Source of the DNA: QNES01 sp023143415
Lineage (GTDB): Bacteria; Pseudomonadota; Gammaproteobacteria; Beggiatoales; Beggiatoaceae
Assembly (NCBI GenBank): GCA_030632725.1
Contig: DAOVUF010000130.1
Coordinates: 1-12,144 of the forward strand
DNA: 12,144 nucleotides
Reading direction: 5' to 3'
Numbering within the stretch: the stretch's first letter is position 1; each line of letters begins with the position of its first letter. The position numbers and the translations under genes were made by a program. A model generated the notes under the pieces. That model was not told the origin of the DNA and made no database searches. It was given only the letters and a program-made list of their open reading frames with translations. Below, one piece after another: positions 1 through 7,800 of the stretch.

Positions 1-105
1 GGTGATGATACTGAGATCACCCGTTACATGCCTTTTTTCAAGGTTAAGAAAATCTTGCTTAATAGACTCATGGCGAAAGGTGGAGTTAGTTATCCCAACG
101 GATAA
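1..105 (+). CDS. possible 3' end of an unidentified gene (partial)
   Basis: Frame 1 is open from the window edge to a TAA at 103-105 and gives 34 residues ending in KGGVSYPNG. The tail is basic and hydrophobic in its middle part (FFKVKKILLNRLM). I do not recognise the family. A second forward frame is also open over the same stretch (to about position 140), so an open frame this short is weak evidence. No terminator follows directly. It could be the C-terminus of a gene that begins upstream of the window, or chance. Confidence 0.25.
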   Translation, partial: GDDTEITRYMPFFKVKKILLNRLMAKGGVSYPNG

Positions 106-460
106 TGACCGCCCCACCACGACTCTAGTTACAAGTTGATTCAAACATTAACAGAGAGCGAATGACCTACTGAATATTACTATAAGATTGGATAGATTTA
201 TTCAACTTTGTGTATATGTATTCAGATTTTTAGGAGCGGAACTTGGAAATCCCATTTACCATTATATGATCTGGAGCATGTATGGATACATAAACATTTT
301 CAAGGACTTAGGACAAAAATGTTGACTAATTTTAAAAGCGATCATCGAGGGCAATTGGTACAATTTCAGAAGCCTATTGACGCTTTTTAGGAATCTTTAC
401 TTGATGTTCTCGTTTTTTTGTTATAATATCTATGCACTGAGCACAACGGATTTGAGAATA

Positions 461-651
461 AATGAGTACAACGGATTTTAGAAATAAACGGATTAAATAT
501 AATAAATTCATCGCGTTAATGTGATCGAGGCTAAAGTTTTTTGAAGAAAACTTTATTCGAGGTTTTCGTTTTTTCTTCAAAAAACTCAAACCTCGAATCG
601 ATCATAACATTTTTTAAAATCCGTTTATTTCTAAAATCCGTTGTACTCATT
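461..651. repeat. 34-bp perfect inverted repeat, arms 461-494 and 618-651
   Basis: The arm at 461-494 (beginning AATGAGTACAACGGATTTTA) is the exact reverse complement of 618-651, with a 123-bp loop. A degenerate direct copy of the arm (GCACAACGGATTTGAGAATA) lies just upstream at 441-460. Inside the loop sits a second inverted repeat, 536-550 with 571-585 (GTTTTTTGAAGAAAA), plus CGAGGTTT (558-565) with AAACCTCG (588-595). A related fragment occurs 10 kb away at 10887-10910. This looks like a small palindromic mobile repeat (MITE-like) or its remnant; it has no coding capacity. Confidence 0.7.
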
Positions 652-669
652 ATTCTGGTAAATCAATTC

Positions 670-706
670 GAGGCTAAAATTTTTTTAAAGAAAAAGCGTT
701 AGCCTC
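670..706. repeat. hairpin GAGGCTAA / TTAGCCTC upstream of the cyclophilin gene
   Basis: GAGGCTAA (670-677) pairs with TTAGCCTC (699-706). The left part repeats the sequence at 525-537 (TCGAGGCTAAA followed by a T run), so this is a further copy of a local repeat motif. It ends 67 bp before the ATG at 773 and could sit in the leader of that gene. Confidence 0.4.
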
Positions 707-772
707 AAATACTTATTATATTGAGTGCGTCAGTTATTTAAAATCAACACCTTAACTTTCTATCATTCACCA

Positions 773-1372
773 ATGAAATTTTTTATTACACTTTTGCTTA
801 TGTCATTAGCCACTCAAGTCAATAGTGCCGAAAATAAGGCACCCATCGTCAACATGCAAACCAATCTCGGTACTATCGTCATTCAACTTGATGCGGAAAA
901 AGCGCCGAAAACAGTTGCCAACTTCTTACGTTATGTCAACGAGGATTTTTACAATGGCACGATCTTTCATCGTGTTATTGGCAACTTTATGATTCAAGGC
1001 GGTGGCTTTACAAAAGATTATCAAGAAAAGAAAAACCACGAGCCGATTCAGAACGAAGCCAAAAATGGCTTGAAAAATCTCCAGGGGACAATTGCAATGG
1101 CACGCACCTCTGATCCCCATTCTGCGACAGCGCAATTTTTTATCAACGTCGTTGATAGTGCCTTCCTTGATTACTCCGCCGAAACAATGCAAGGTTGGGG
1201 TTATGCCGTATTTGGTAAAGTCATCGAAGGCATGGACGTAGTCGATAAAATCAAGAGTAGCAAAACAGGACGCGGTGGTCCTTTTCCGACCGATGTTCCA
1301 CAGACACCGATTATTATTGAAAAAGTCTCTGTCGTTAAAGAAGTGGAAAAGAAAGAAGAAAGCGCAAATTAA
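773..1372 (+). CDS. ppiA: periplasmic peptidyl-prolyl cis-trans isomerase, cyclophilin type (PpiA-like)
   Basis: Catalyses cis-trans isomerisation of X-Pro bonds, here probably for folding of exported proteins. The frame is open from a GTG at 725, but ATG 773 is preferred because the product then starts with a clear signal peptide: MKFFITLLLMSLATQVNSA, with likely cleavage after residue 19. The remaining ~180 residues are a complete cyclophilin domain: FHRVIGNFMIQGGGF (residues 65-79), the signature IAMARTSDPHSATAQFFINV (Q121 F122 F123 in the active-site block), and GYAVFGKVIEGMDVVDKI. The signal peptide separates it from the cytoplasmic PpiB type. The C-terminus ends in a charged tail (KEVEKKEESAN). 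No good Shine-Dalgarno precedes 773. It is followed by tandem repeats rather than a tight operon partner. Length (199 aa) is normal for the family. Function is secure; the exact start is less so. Confidence 0.93.
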   Translation: MKFFITLLLMSLATQVNSAENKAPIVNMQTNLGTIVIQLDAEKAPKTVANFLRYVNEDFYNGTIFHRVIGNFMIQGGGFTKDYQEKKNHEPIQNEAKNGLKNLQGTIAMARTSDPHSATAQFFINVVDSAFLDYSAETMQGWGYAVFGKVIEGMDVVDKIKSSKTGRGGPFPTDVPQTPIIIEKVSVVKEVEKKEESAN

Positions 1373-1381
1373 GAGTTGAAA

Positions 1382-1467
1382 TTGGAGTCCAACGCTTTGG
1401 GTTTTTGGAGTCCAACGCTTTGGGTTTTTGGAGTCCAACGCTTTGGGTTTTTGGAGTCCAACGCTTT
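1382..1467. repeat. tandem 23-bp repeat, 3.7 copies
   Basis: Units start at 1382, 1405, 1428 and 1451; the last is cut after 17 bp. The first 20 bases of the unit are TTGGAGTCCAACGCTTTGGG, followed by TTT, and the copies are identical. The period is not a multiple of three, and the array lies 10 bp past the cyclophilin stop codon, so it is not coding. The copies carry GGAGTCCAACGC on the plus strand. Identical units imply recent slippage expansion or a functional binding array. Confidence 0.9.
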
Positions 1468-1473
1468 AGCTTT

Positions 1474-1542
1474 GGTAATTACTCGTTAGCCTTGAAATCA
1501 ATTTCTCAGCCTTGAAATTGATTTCAAGGCTGAGTAGTTACC
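1474..1542 (+). promoter_or_regulatory. two mutually exclusive hairpins in the leader of the glycosyltransferase gene
   Basis: Long hairpin: AGCCTTGAAATCAATTTC (1488-1505) pairs perfectly over 18 bp with 1514-1531, with an 8-nt loop. Its base is extended by GGTAATTACTC (1474-1484) with GAGTAGTTACC (1532-1542), one mismatch. Alternative hairpin: CTCAGCCTTGAAA (1505-1517) pairs with 1522-1534 over 13 bp with a TTGA loop. Both compete for the same 3' arm, which is the layout of an attenuator. It ends 7 nt before the GGAGAG ribosome binding site at 1549-1554. There is no U-run, so a classical intrinsic terminator is not supported. The direct repeat AGCTTTGG (1468-1475 and 1543-1550) flanks the unit, so a small palindromic insertion is the alternative. 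Confidence 0.45.
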
Positions 1543-1560
1543 AGCTTTGGAGAGATTCAA

Positions 1561-2730
1561 ATGCCCCGTATTTTGCATCTTGGTAAATTTTTTCCCCCTT
1601 TCGCAGGGGGAATTGAAAACTTCCTCGCTGATCTGATGCAAGCACAAGTTGAGCAAGGCGATACCGTTGCTGCCATCGTACATGATCATCAGCCCCGTTT
1701 ATCGCGTTTTTTCGCGCCCGTGCAAGCTGAAAAACAGAAAGGAATTTCCATTTACCGCACCCCCAGTTATGGCAGACTACTTTATGCCCCCGTCAGCCCC
1801 CACTTTCCATTTTGGCTCAATCGGGTACTGCAACAATTTCAACCAGAACTGTTGCACCTACATTTACCCAATACCTCTGCATTTTTTGCACTCTGGCTAC
1901 CCCGTGCGAAACATATCCCTTGGATTATCCACTGGCATTCCGATGTTGTTGAAGGTTTAAATCGAAAATTATCAATCGCTTACAGATTTTATCGTCCACT
2001 TGAACAACGATTACTCGCACAAGCGCACAGGATCATAGTCACTTCTCCGCCCTATTTAACTTCGAGCAACGCCCTACAACCCTGGCGAGATAAATGTCAA
2101 GTTATTCCCTTGGGCATCGCCAAAGCCCGCTTACCAGAACCCGCATTCCAAGCAAAACAATGGGCAGAACAACAATGGTTAAAAGAGAAAACACGGATTT
2201 TGACTGTCGGGCGACTAACCTATTATAAAGGGCACGAAATACTGATACGTGCGATAGCCAATGTCAGCGGAGCGCAACTCTTTATCGTCGGCAATGGTGA
2301 ACTGCGCCAACGCTTAGAAAGGCTTATCACAGAATTAAATATTGCCCATAAAGTCAAATTGTTAGGTTATTGCAGCGATACAGAACTCACCGCTCTTTTT
2401 GCCACCTGTGATTGTTTCTGCCTACCCTCACTAGAACGCACAGAAGCCTTTGGTGTCGTACTCTTAGAAGCCATGCGTTACGGAAAACCTATCATTGCAA
2501 CGGCGATTCCAGGCTCAGGCGTGAATTGGGTTATCACAGAAACAGGGCAACTTGTACCACCACAAGATTCAATAGCCCTCGCGGAAGCCCTACAACAGAT
2601 GGTTAATAACCCACAGCAACGTACTTATTTGGGAGAAGCAGGGCGATTGCGTTTTGAACAAGCCTTTGATATTAAAGAAGTTTCTAAAAAAATATCCGTA
2701 TTATATCGGCAGAAAAACGTCCAAAGCTGA
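1561..2730 (+). CDS. glycosyltransferase, GT4 family (GT-B fold)
   Basis: Transfers a sugar from a nucleotide-sugar donor to an acceptor, most likely in surface polysaccharide, lipopolysaccharide or exopolysaccharide synthesis. The acceptor cannot be read from sequence. The product is 389 aa, normal for GT4. The N-terminal Rossmann half begins MPRILHLGKFFPPFAGGIENF, the usual 'GG.E' acceptor-side loop. The C-terminal donor half shows the linker VIPLGI, ILTVGRLTYYKG (G217, R218 and the following K, donor phosphate contacts) and the EX7E motif EAFGVVLLE (E295, E303) followed by AMRYGKPIIAT. There is no signal peptide or membrane helix, so it acts on the cytoplasmic face. ATG 1561 is well placed behind GGAGAG (1549-1554, 6-nt spacing). 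It is a single gene with no glycosylation neighbours in the window, preceded by an attenuator-like leader. Confidence 0.93.
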   Translation: MPRILHLGKFFPPFAGGIENFLADLMQAQVEQGDTVAAIVHDHQPRLSRFFAPVQAEKQKGISIYRTPSYGRLLYAPVSPHFPFWLNRVLQQFQPELLHLHLPNTSAFFALWLPRAKHIPWIIHWHSDVVEGLNRKLSIAYRFYRPLEQRLLAQAHRIIVTSPPYLTSSNALQPWRDKCQVIPLGIAKARLPEPAFQAKQWAEQQWLKEKTRILTVGRLTYYKGHEILIRAIANVSGAQLFIVGNGELRQRLERLITELNIAHKVKLLGYCSDTELTALFATCDCFCLPSLERTEAFGVVLLEAMRYGKPIIATAIPGSGVNWVITETGQLVPPQDSIALAEALQQMVNNPQQRTYLGEAGRLRFEQAFDIKEVSKKISVLYRQKNVQS

Positions 2731-2859
2731 AGCGTTTACCATTCACCATTCCTCATTCCAGCGTTAAAGCTAAATATCAGAATCACTCACAATTAATTTA
2801 CGACGAACAGAAAAAGTCTCATTTGCTCCCATGAATAGGAGCTTTTGGAAGAAATATAT

Positions 2860-2979
2860 GTGTTGAGTTTCAACACCTGTTGAGTTTCAACACATTTTTC
2901 TTATAAATTATTGATTATTAAAGATATTTTTTTGAAAAAACAGGTGTTTTAATGGCAAAAATGTGTTGAAACTCAACAC
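2860..2979. repeat. three copies of the palindrome GTGTTGAGTTTCAACAC, one inverted
   Basis: Copies lie at 2860-2876 and 2878-2893 (the second lacks the leading G) and, inverted, at 2963-2979 (GTGTTGAAACTCAACAC). Each is itself a hairpin (GTGTTGA / TCAACAC with a 3-nt loop). The second copy plus its flank pairs with the third over about 21 bp. An additional pair, AACACCTG (2872-2879) with CAGGTGTT (2941-2948), nests inside. The unit could be an operator array, a cruciform or a small mobile palindrome. Confidence 0.75.
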
Positions 2980-3113
2980 ATTTTTTCCTTAAAATGCGTT
3001 TTTTATAACGTGTTTTTAAATAAATATGATATAAATCAACAAGATAAATTGTTTGGCACATTAAATGCTAAGAAATGTGGAACCTTCGCCATAAAAAGTG
3101 ATGTTGAGTTACT

Positions 3114-3230
3114 CAGGGCAACCATAAAGGATTGCCCCTACAACAATATTTTTATGAAGACTGACGAAAATATTCTGATGTAGGGGCAATCCCTTGTGGT
3201 ATGTAGGGGCAATCCCTTGTGGTTGCCCTG
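3114..3230. repeat. inverted repeat of GTAGGGGCAATCCCTTGTGG type
   Basis: The left arm (3114-3142) begins CAGGGCAACCATAAAGGATT. The right side has a truncated copy (3179-3200) and a full 29-bp copy (3202-3230) ending GGTTGCCCTG, the near-exact reverse complement of the left arm. Mismatches cluster at ATAAAGG versus CCTTGTGG. Flanks remain partly complementary (GTTACT upstream, AGTTAC downstream). From memory, repeats of this wording are widespread in intergenic regions of unrelated large bacterial genomes. It looks like a palindromic dispersed element with an internal tandem duplication of one arm. Confidence 0.75.
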
Positions 3231-3262
3231 AATAGTTACTTGATTTAAGTGGCATGGTAGGC

Positions 3263-3295
3263 AAGTTATTGATTCTTTATAAGAATCAGCAACTT
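3263..3295 (+). promoter_or_regulatory. hairpin upstream of the Cys-rich secreted protein gene
   Basis: TGATTCTT (3270-3277) pairs with AAGAATCA (3281-3288) around a TAT loop. After a small internal loop, AAGTT (3263-3267) pairs with AACTT (3291-3295). There is no T-run, so it is more likely a leader or operator element than a terminator. Its role is unknown. Confidence 0.35.
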
Positions 3296-3408
3296 AATTT
3301 GTTATTTATTTATTGACTGAGAAAATAATGATGACTTATCTTAAAACACCTCATCCTGCTCCCGTCAAACGGGAAAAAGAGGGAAATTTCCTCCGAGAAA
3401 AAGGGCAG

Positions 3409-4485
3409 ATGCTAACACGCGCAAGTATTTTTGCGTTATGTTGTGCTTTGCCTATCACTGCTGTACAGGCGGATGATTGCCCAACACATGCAGTTTATGA
3501 TGCAAGCACAAAGAACTTGGTAATTCCTTTTGTCGATGTTCCTTTGTTGGATCCTTGGACGGGTGAGATGACAGATGAAATGGCTGTGTTTTCAGCTGAA
3601 CTTGAACTGTTGAAAGGTGTGGAAGATTTTCAACTTCTTTCAGACCAATTTCTATTTCTTGAAATCATAACGGCTCCTGATGAATGTCATGCTCAATATA
3701 AATACGCTGAAGGCAAATTTGACGATGGGGGGCGGTTACATATTCCCTATGTTGACGTGCCATTAGTGATGGTAACTCCCCCAGGTATTCAAACTGCTGG
3801 TCCAGTACGTGTCGTTCAGGCGACTTTGAGGCAGTTGGCGATAGATAGTGCGGTATTCCATCTTGATAGTTATTGTGATGCTGATGATGATTGCGGTGCT
3901 GATGATGACCCTTGTACTTGCGACGATTGTCCCCCGTCTTGCGCTTGCGATGTGACTGATGGAGCCTGCGATACAGGTTGTAATTGCGATACGGATTGCG
4001 ATTGCCTTTGCGATGCAACCGATGGAATCTGCGATACGGATTGCGCTTGCGATCCTGATTGTGGTAATTGTGCTTGCGATGTAAATAATGGAGTTTGCGA
4101 TCTTGATTGCGCTTGCGATGCGGATTGCGATTGCCCTTGCCCTCTGGATCAACAAGCCCAATTGATGGAAGTTTTTAACTTTTATATTGCTGCCCGACCT
4201 ATGGTCGTTTCGGCTTATCAAGAGACCGGAGAATGGCCTATCCCACTTTCTGATGTTATAACACCGCCCACTGGTGTTTACACCGACAGGTTTGAAACGC
4301 ATGAGCCATTACACCTTGATGCGATCATGAAAACAGAAGCTGAGGGTGTCGCTGCTTGTTTTGCTGGCAAAACTATCCACTTCATTTTCATTCCCAATTC
4401 CTCCGGTGCATTAGTACCGAGTTGTGAGACTGATATCGCTGAAGCGTGCATGAATTTGTTCCCAATGACATGTACGCATCCGTGA
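3409..4485 (+). CDS. secreted Cys/Asp-rich repeat protein with a pilin-like C-terminal domain
   Basis: No family recognised for the whole protein. ATG 3409 is preferred because MLTRASIFALCCALPITAVQA is then a normal signal peptide. Upstream in-frame ATGs at 3328 and 3331 would add a charged leader encoded by repeat-like DNA. After cleavage come two related ~60-residue halves, each carrying a [IP]P[FY]VDVPL core (IPFVDVPL, IPYVDVPL). Then a 90-residue block (3871-4140) holds 25 Cys and 27 Asp in three 22-residue repeats of pattern C-x-CD-x3-G-x-CD-x2-C-x-CD-x-DC. The last ~110 residues (NFYIAARPMVVSAYQETGEW onward: Gly-x-Trp-Pro, an 'aimkte' strand, GKTIHF, then IPNSSGALVPSC) resemble the globular C-terminal part of type IV pilins without the pilin N-helix. 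The Cys block suggests extracellular disulfide bonding or metal/Ca binding. It is an exported protein; its function is unknown. Confidence 0.75.
   Translation: MLTRASIFALCCALPITAVQADDCPTHAVYDASTKNLVIPFVDVPLLDPWTGEMTDEMAVFSAELELLKGVEDFQLLSDQFLFLEIITAPDECHAQYKYAEGKFDDGGRLHIPYVDVPLVMVTPPGIQTAGPVRVVQATLRQLAIDSAVFHLDSYCDADDDCGADDDPCTCDDCPPSCACDVTDGACDTGCNCDTDCDCLCDATDGICDTDCACDPDCGNCACDVNNGVCDLDCACDADCDCPCPLDQQAQLMEVFNFYIAARPMVVSAYQETGEWPIPLSDVITPPTGVYTDRFETHEPLHLDAIMKTEAEGVAACFAGKTIHFIFIPNSSGALVPSCETDIAEACMNLFPMTCTHP
3925..4140 (+). repeat. coding repeat, three ~66-bp Cys/Asp units
   Basis: The DNA behind the Cys-rich block is itself repetitive. TGCGAT, ACGGATTGCGATTGC and GCTTGCGAT recur with a ~66-bp period, and codons are strongly biased to TGC and GAT. 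The three protein units diverge mainly at TDG versus NNG and DTD versus DLD. The minus strand is open here purely as a side effect. Confidence 0.7.
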
Positions 4486-4486
4486 T

Positions 4487-4652
4487 TAAGTCTATTTTGA
4501 TGTTCAAGTTTCTATTCCTTGTCACTTGAAATCTATGTTGAATCAGACCTGACAGGTTTTGGAAACCTGTCAGGTCTAGTTGTCGATTTTATTTCATGCA
4601 CATTCCTAAGTCTATTTTGATGTTCAAGTTTCTATTCATTGTCACTTGAAAT
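4487..4652. repeat. 46-bp direct repeats exactly 120 bp apart
   Basis: Copies at 4487-4532 and 4607-4652 (beginning TAAGTCTATTTTGATGTTCA) differ at one base: C at 4518 versus A at 4638. The first copy begins directly after the TGA of the Cys-rich gene. The 74 bp between them contains the perfect hairpin at 4545-4577. The copies look like a recent tandem duplication of a ~120-bp unit, or a repeat that acquired the hairpin element between its halves. Confidence 0.85.
4545..4577. repeat. perfect 15-bp hairpin of the AAACCT nested-palindrome family
   Basis: AGACCTGACAGGTTT (4545-4559), loop TGG, AAACCTGTCAGGTCT (4563-4577). Each arm is itself nearly palindromic around its central base. No T-run follows, so terminator activity is possible but not clearly intrinsic. 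It lies 60 bp after the Cys-rich gene. The same design recurs at 8404, 8479 and 10847. Confidence 0.75.
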
Positions 4653-4660
4653 AATCGCCA

Positions 4661-4760
4661 GCGAGCGTAGCGAGTTCGCTACCGCGAAACCCACTATTTT
4701 TAGATTAATGGTGGGTTTCCACTTCGTTCCTACCTACCCTACGCTCTAAGCCTAAAAATA
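4661..4760. repeat. complex palindromic repeat with three hairpins
   Basis: GTAGCGA (4667-4673) pairs with TCGCTAC (4676-4682). GAAACCCAC (4686-4694) pairs with GTGGGTTTC (4711-4719). Alternatively TATTTTTAG (4695-4703) can pair with CTAAAAATA (4752-4760). GC-rich arms in AT-rich surroundings suggest a dispersed structured repeat that arrived from elsewhere. No coding capacity is seen. Confidence 0.55.
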
Positions 4761-4820
4761 AATTTCAATGTTGAATCGTTATCAATTGTTATATAGATGT
4801 TCAGAAAAATAGTTGGAATT

Positions 4821-4860
4821 AAACCTCTGAGGTTTTTAGTGAATGAGGTTTTTAGTGAAT
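4821..4860. repeat. single palindromic arm AAACCTCTGAGGTTT followed by a 16-bp tandem duplication
   Basis: AAACCTCTGAGGTTT (4821-4835) is one lone arm of the nested-palindrome family. It overlaps the start of two exact tandem copies of GAGGTTTTTAGTGAAT (4829-4844 and 4845-4860), in the leader of the M36 protease gene. The lone arm and slippage duplication look like a partly deleted element. Confidence 0.75.
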
Positions 4861-4896
4861 TTATTTATCTGAACAACTATATTAGAGGAAAAATCA

Positions 4897-7800
4897 ATGA
4901 TCACTAACAAATTTATACGCTTCTTCTCAGGAGCGTTTCTATTACTTTATGCACTGATGTTAAACAGTGTTGCGGAAAGTGCTTCACCAGATCGCCTTCT
5001 GACTGGTCCAAATCAAGGCAAGCCATACAATATTGCGCTTGACTATCTTAACAAGCACCTGCACAGCTTGGGGATTACCCAGGCTGATCTGAACAACATG
5101 GTCGTTAAAGACCTCTATGTGACTAAGCATAATGGGGTTACCCATATCTATCTGCGCCAGCAGTATAACGATATTGAAGTTTTCAGCGGAGATATCAGTA
5201 TCAATATTGCTGCTGATGGCAGTGTTATTAATGTGAACAACCATTTTGTTCCCAATCTGGCTAAGGCCATTAATCGCACAACTCCTTTAATTTCAGCTTA
5301 TGAATCTGTCGGATTTGTCGCACAGCATTTTAGTCAAACGATAACAACAGATGCTTTAATGGCGCAGACACAGACGTTTGACTAAAATGCTGTTACCCTG
5401 AGTGGTGGGGACTTTTCTCTGAATAGCATTCCTGTAAAACTCATGTATCAGCCTATTGATGGAGGTAAAGTACGTTTGGTTTGGAATTCGGAAACGCGCC
5501 TATCTACACAAGATTGGTGGGTTACACGGGTAGATGCCGAAACGGGTGAAGTGCTTTCTAAAAACAACCGGGTTGTCAGTGACAATGATTACAAGGTATT
5601 CCCTGTACCTTATGCCAGCCCTGAAGACCCAGGTGTTTCCCATTCTTTAATTAACATGCCCGCTGATGACAACGCTTCCCCTTATGGCTGGCATGATATT
5701 AACGGCGCACCTGGTGCAGAATATACCGATACACGCGGTAATAACGTGTTTGCCCAAGAAGATTGGGATTGCAATGATAATGGTGGTTTTCGTCCTGATG
5801 GCGGTGTTAACCTGATTTTTGATTTTCCTTGGGAATCTAGTGACGATCCCCAAAACTATGTAGAAGCCTCTGTGAGCAACCTGTTCTACTTGAACAATAT
5901 CATACACGATATTTTTTACCACTATGGCTTTGACGAAGTCAGTGGTAATTTCCAGCAAAACAATTATGGTCATGGCGGTTTAGGCGATGATGCGGTTCAA
6001 GCGGATGCACAAGATGGTGCAGATTGCTTTAAGTTCAATAATGCCAATTTTGCCACCCCGCCTGATGGTCAGGCTCCACGTATGCAAATGTATTTGTGGG
6101 ATATAACAAATCCTAGACGCGATGGTGATTTTGATAATGGCATTGTCATCCATGAATACGGGCATGGTATTTCCAACCGTTTAACTGGGGGACCCAGTAC
6201 GGATTACTGTCTTATGAATGGGGTATATGGCTGGATAGATGGTGAACAAATGGGTGAAGGTTGGAGTGACTGGTTAGCCATGATTCTGACCACTAAAGCC
6301 AGCGACACAAGTACAACTGCCCGTGGTATTGGACCCTATGTTTTAGGTGAAGCACCAGATGGCCAAGGTCTCCGCCCTGCCCATTACAGTACGGACATGA
6401 TGGTTAATCCTTACACCTACGGTGATATTAGCGGGTTAGCCGTTCCGCATGAGGTTGGATTCGTCTGGGCGACTATGCTATGGGAAATGCAATGGGCGCT
6501 GATTTCTAAATACGGCTTCGATCCGGATTTATATTCTGGAACAGGTGGCAATAATATAGCCATTCAACTGGTTATTGACGGTATGAAATTACAACCCTGC
6601 CTGCCGGGATTTGTTGATGGGCGCGATGCGATTTTATTAGCTGATCAGAATAATAATGGCGGTGCAAACCAATGCCTTATCTGGGAAGCTTTTGCCAAGC
6701 GGGGGCTTGGCTACAGTGCTGATCAAGGCGATTCTTTTAGTAGCACTGATGGTACAGAAGCCTTTGACATGTCGCCTGTTTGCTTAAATACTTTAAAAAT
6801 CAATAAGATAGCGAATAAATCGCCGGCTGGAATCGGTGCTCAATTGGAATATACCCTAGAAGTGCGTAATGACACACTTGGCACTTTGACGGGAGTGATT
6901 ATTACAGATGAGTTGCCCGAAAATACCACGTATGTCCAGAATTCAGCGACTTGTGGTGGCAGTGAAAATAATGGCATCATTATTTTCCCCATTGGCACGA
7001 TGAACAATGGTGATTCAAATACTTGCACTTTTCAAGTTAAAGTGAATCGTAATATAAGTAACACGATGCAGCTTTTCGCTGATGATATGGAAAACGGTGC
7101 AGGTAACTGGACAGTGTCGCATGGTTTAGGTTCAATCGACTGGATACTGAATAACACTAATCCAAACAGTGGTTCTTTTGCTTGGTTTGCAGAAGACATA
7201 GGCAGTCTCAGTGATCAATACTTGATAATGAGCAATCCCGTCATGGTGGCAGGGATAAATCCTATCCTACATTTCTGGCATGACTATGATACTGAAGATT
7301 ATTATGATGGTGGTGTTGTAGAAATATCAACCGATGGGGGTACTGAGTGGCAAGACTTAGAGTCAAAGATGATCCAAAATGGGTACAATAGCATTATTTT
7401 TGCAGATGAAAGCCCTATTGGATATCGTTATGCTTTCTCTGGCAATAGTGGTGGTTATGTAGAAACGTTGGTGAATCTCAGTGCCTACAATGGTAAAATG
7501 GTGCAAATCCGTTTCCGCATGGCAACTGACACATCTGGTTCTGGTAATGGTTGGTTTGTAGATGATGTTGAACTCATTGCTGATATATCCATTTCTAATA
7601 CCGCTTGCGTATCAGCAGAAGAGGGCGATTCCGACTGCACAAGTATCACGACACCTGTTGAACCAGCCTTAAATATCACTAAGACGGCTAATCCTTCGTC
7701 TATTAAGAAAGGGGGGAAATTAGAATACACCCTAAAAGTGTATAATGACACCTCTGAAACTCTGACTGGTGTTACTGTTACAGATGAATTGCCCGCAAAT

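Larger units (their letters stand above)
106..772. other. gene-poor region, repeat cluster in its second half
   Basis: No convincing gene. A 60-codon frame at 208-390 needs a TTG start, has no ribosome binding site and no recognisable motif. From about 430 onward the DNA is a mosaic of short direct and inverted repeats built on two themes, ACAACGGATTTTAGAAATAA and TTCGAGGCTAAA. A weak promoter-like pair lies at 401-427 (TTGATG, 15 bp, TATAAT), but no gene follows it for 340 bp. Confidence 0.5.
2731..3408. other. intergenic region with several repeat families, no gene
   Basis: No open frame with a plausible start and family signature. The region holds the GTGTTGA palindromes (2860-2979), a GTAGGGGCAATCCC-type inverted repeat (3114-3230) and a hairpin (3263-3295). 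At its 3' end, 3340-3400 contains CCCGTCAAACGGG (3361-3373), which looks like repeat-derived DNA. It is AT-rich, with many T and A runs around 2890-3060. Confidence 0.6.

Noticed and set aside
208..390. 60-codon plus-strand frame
   Set aside because: TTG start, no ribosome binding site, no recognisable motif, adjoining repeat DNA.
461..651. CRISPR array
   Set aside because: Repeats are inverted and nested, without regular spacers. The 23-bp tandem units at 1382 likewise have no spacers.
730..736. TCAGTTA, the complement of the TAACTGA heptamer reported in large sulfur bacteria
   Set aside because: One isolated copy, about what chance predicts; not usable to identify the organism.
3665..4302. 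Long open frames on the minus strand across the Cys-rich gene
   Set aside because: They arise from the repetitive GAT/TGC codons of the plus-strand gene; the proteins are low-complexity His/Ile-rich artefacts.
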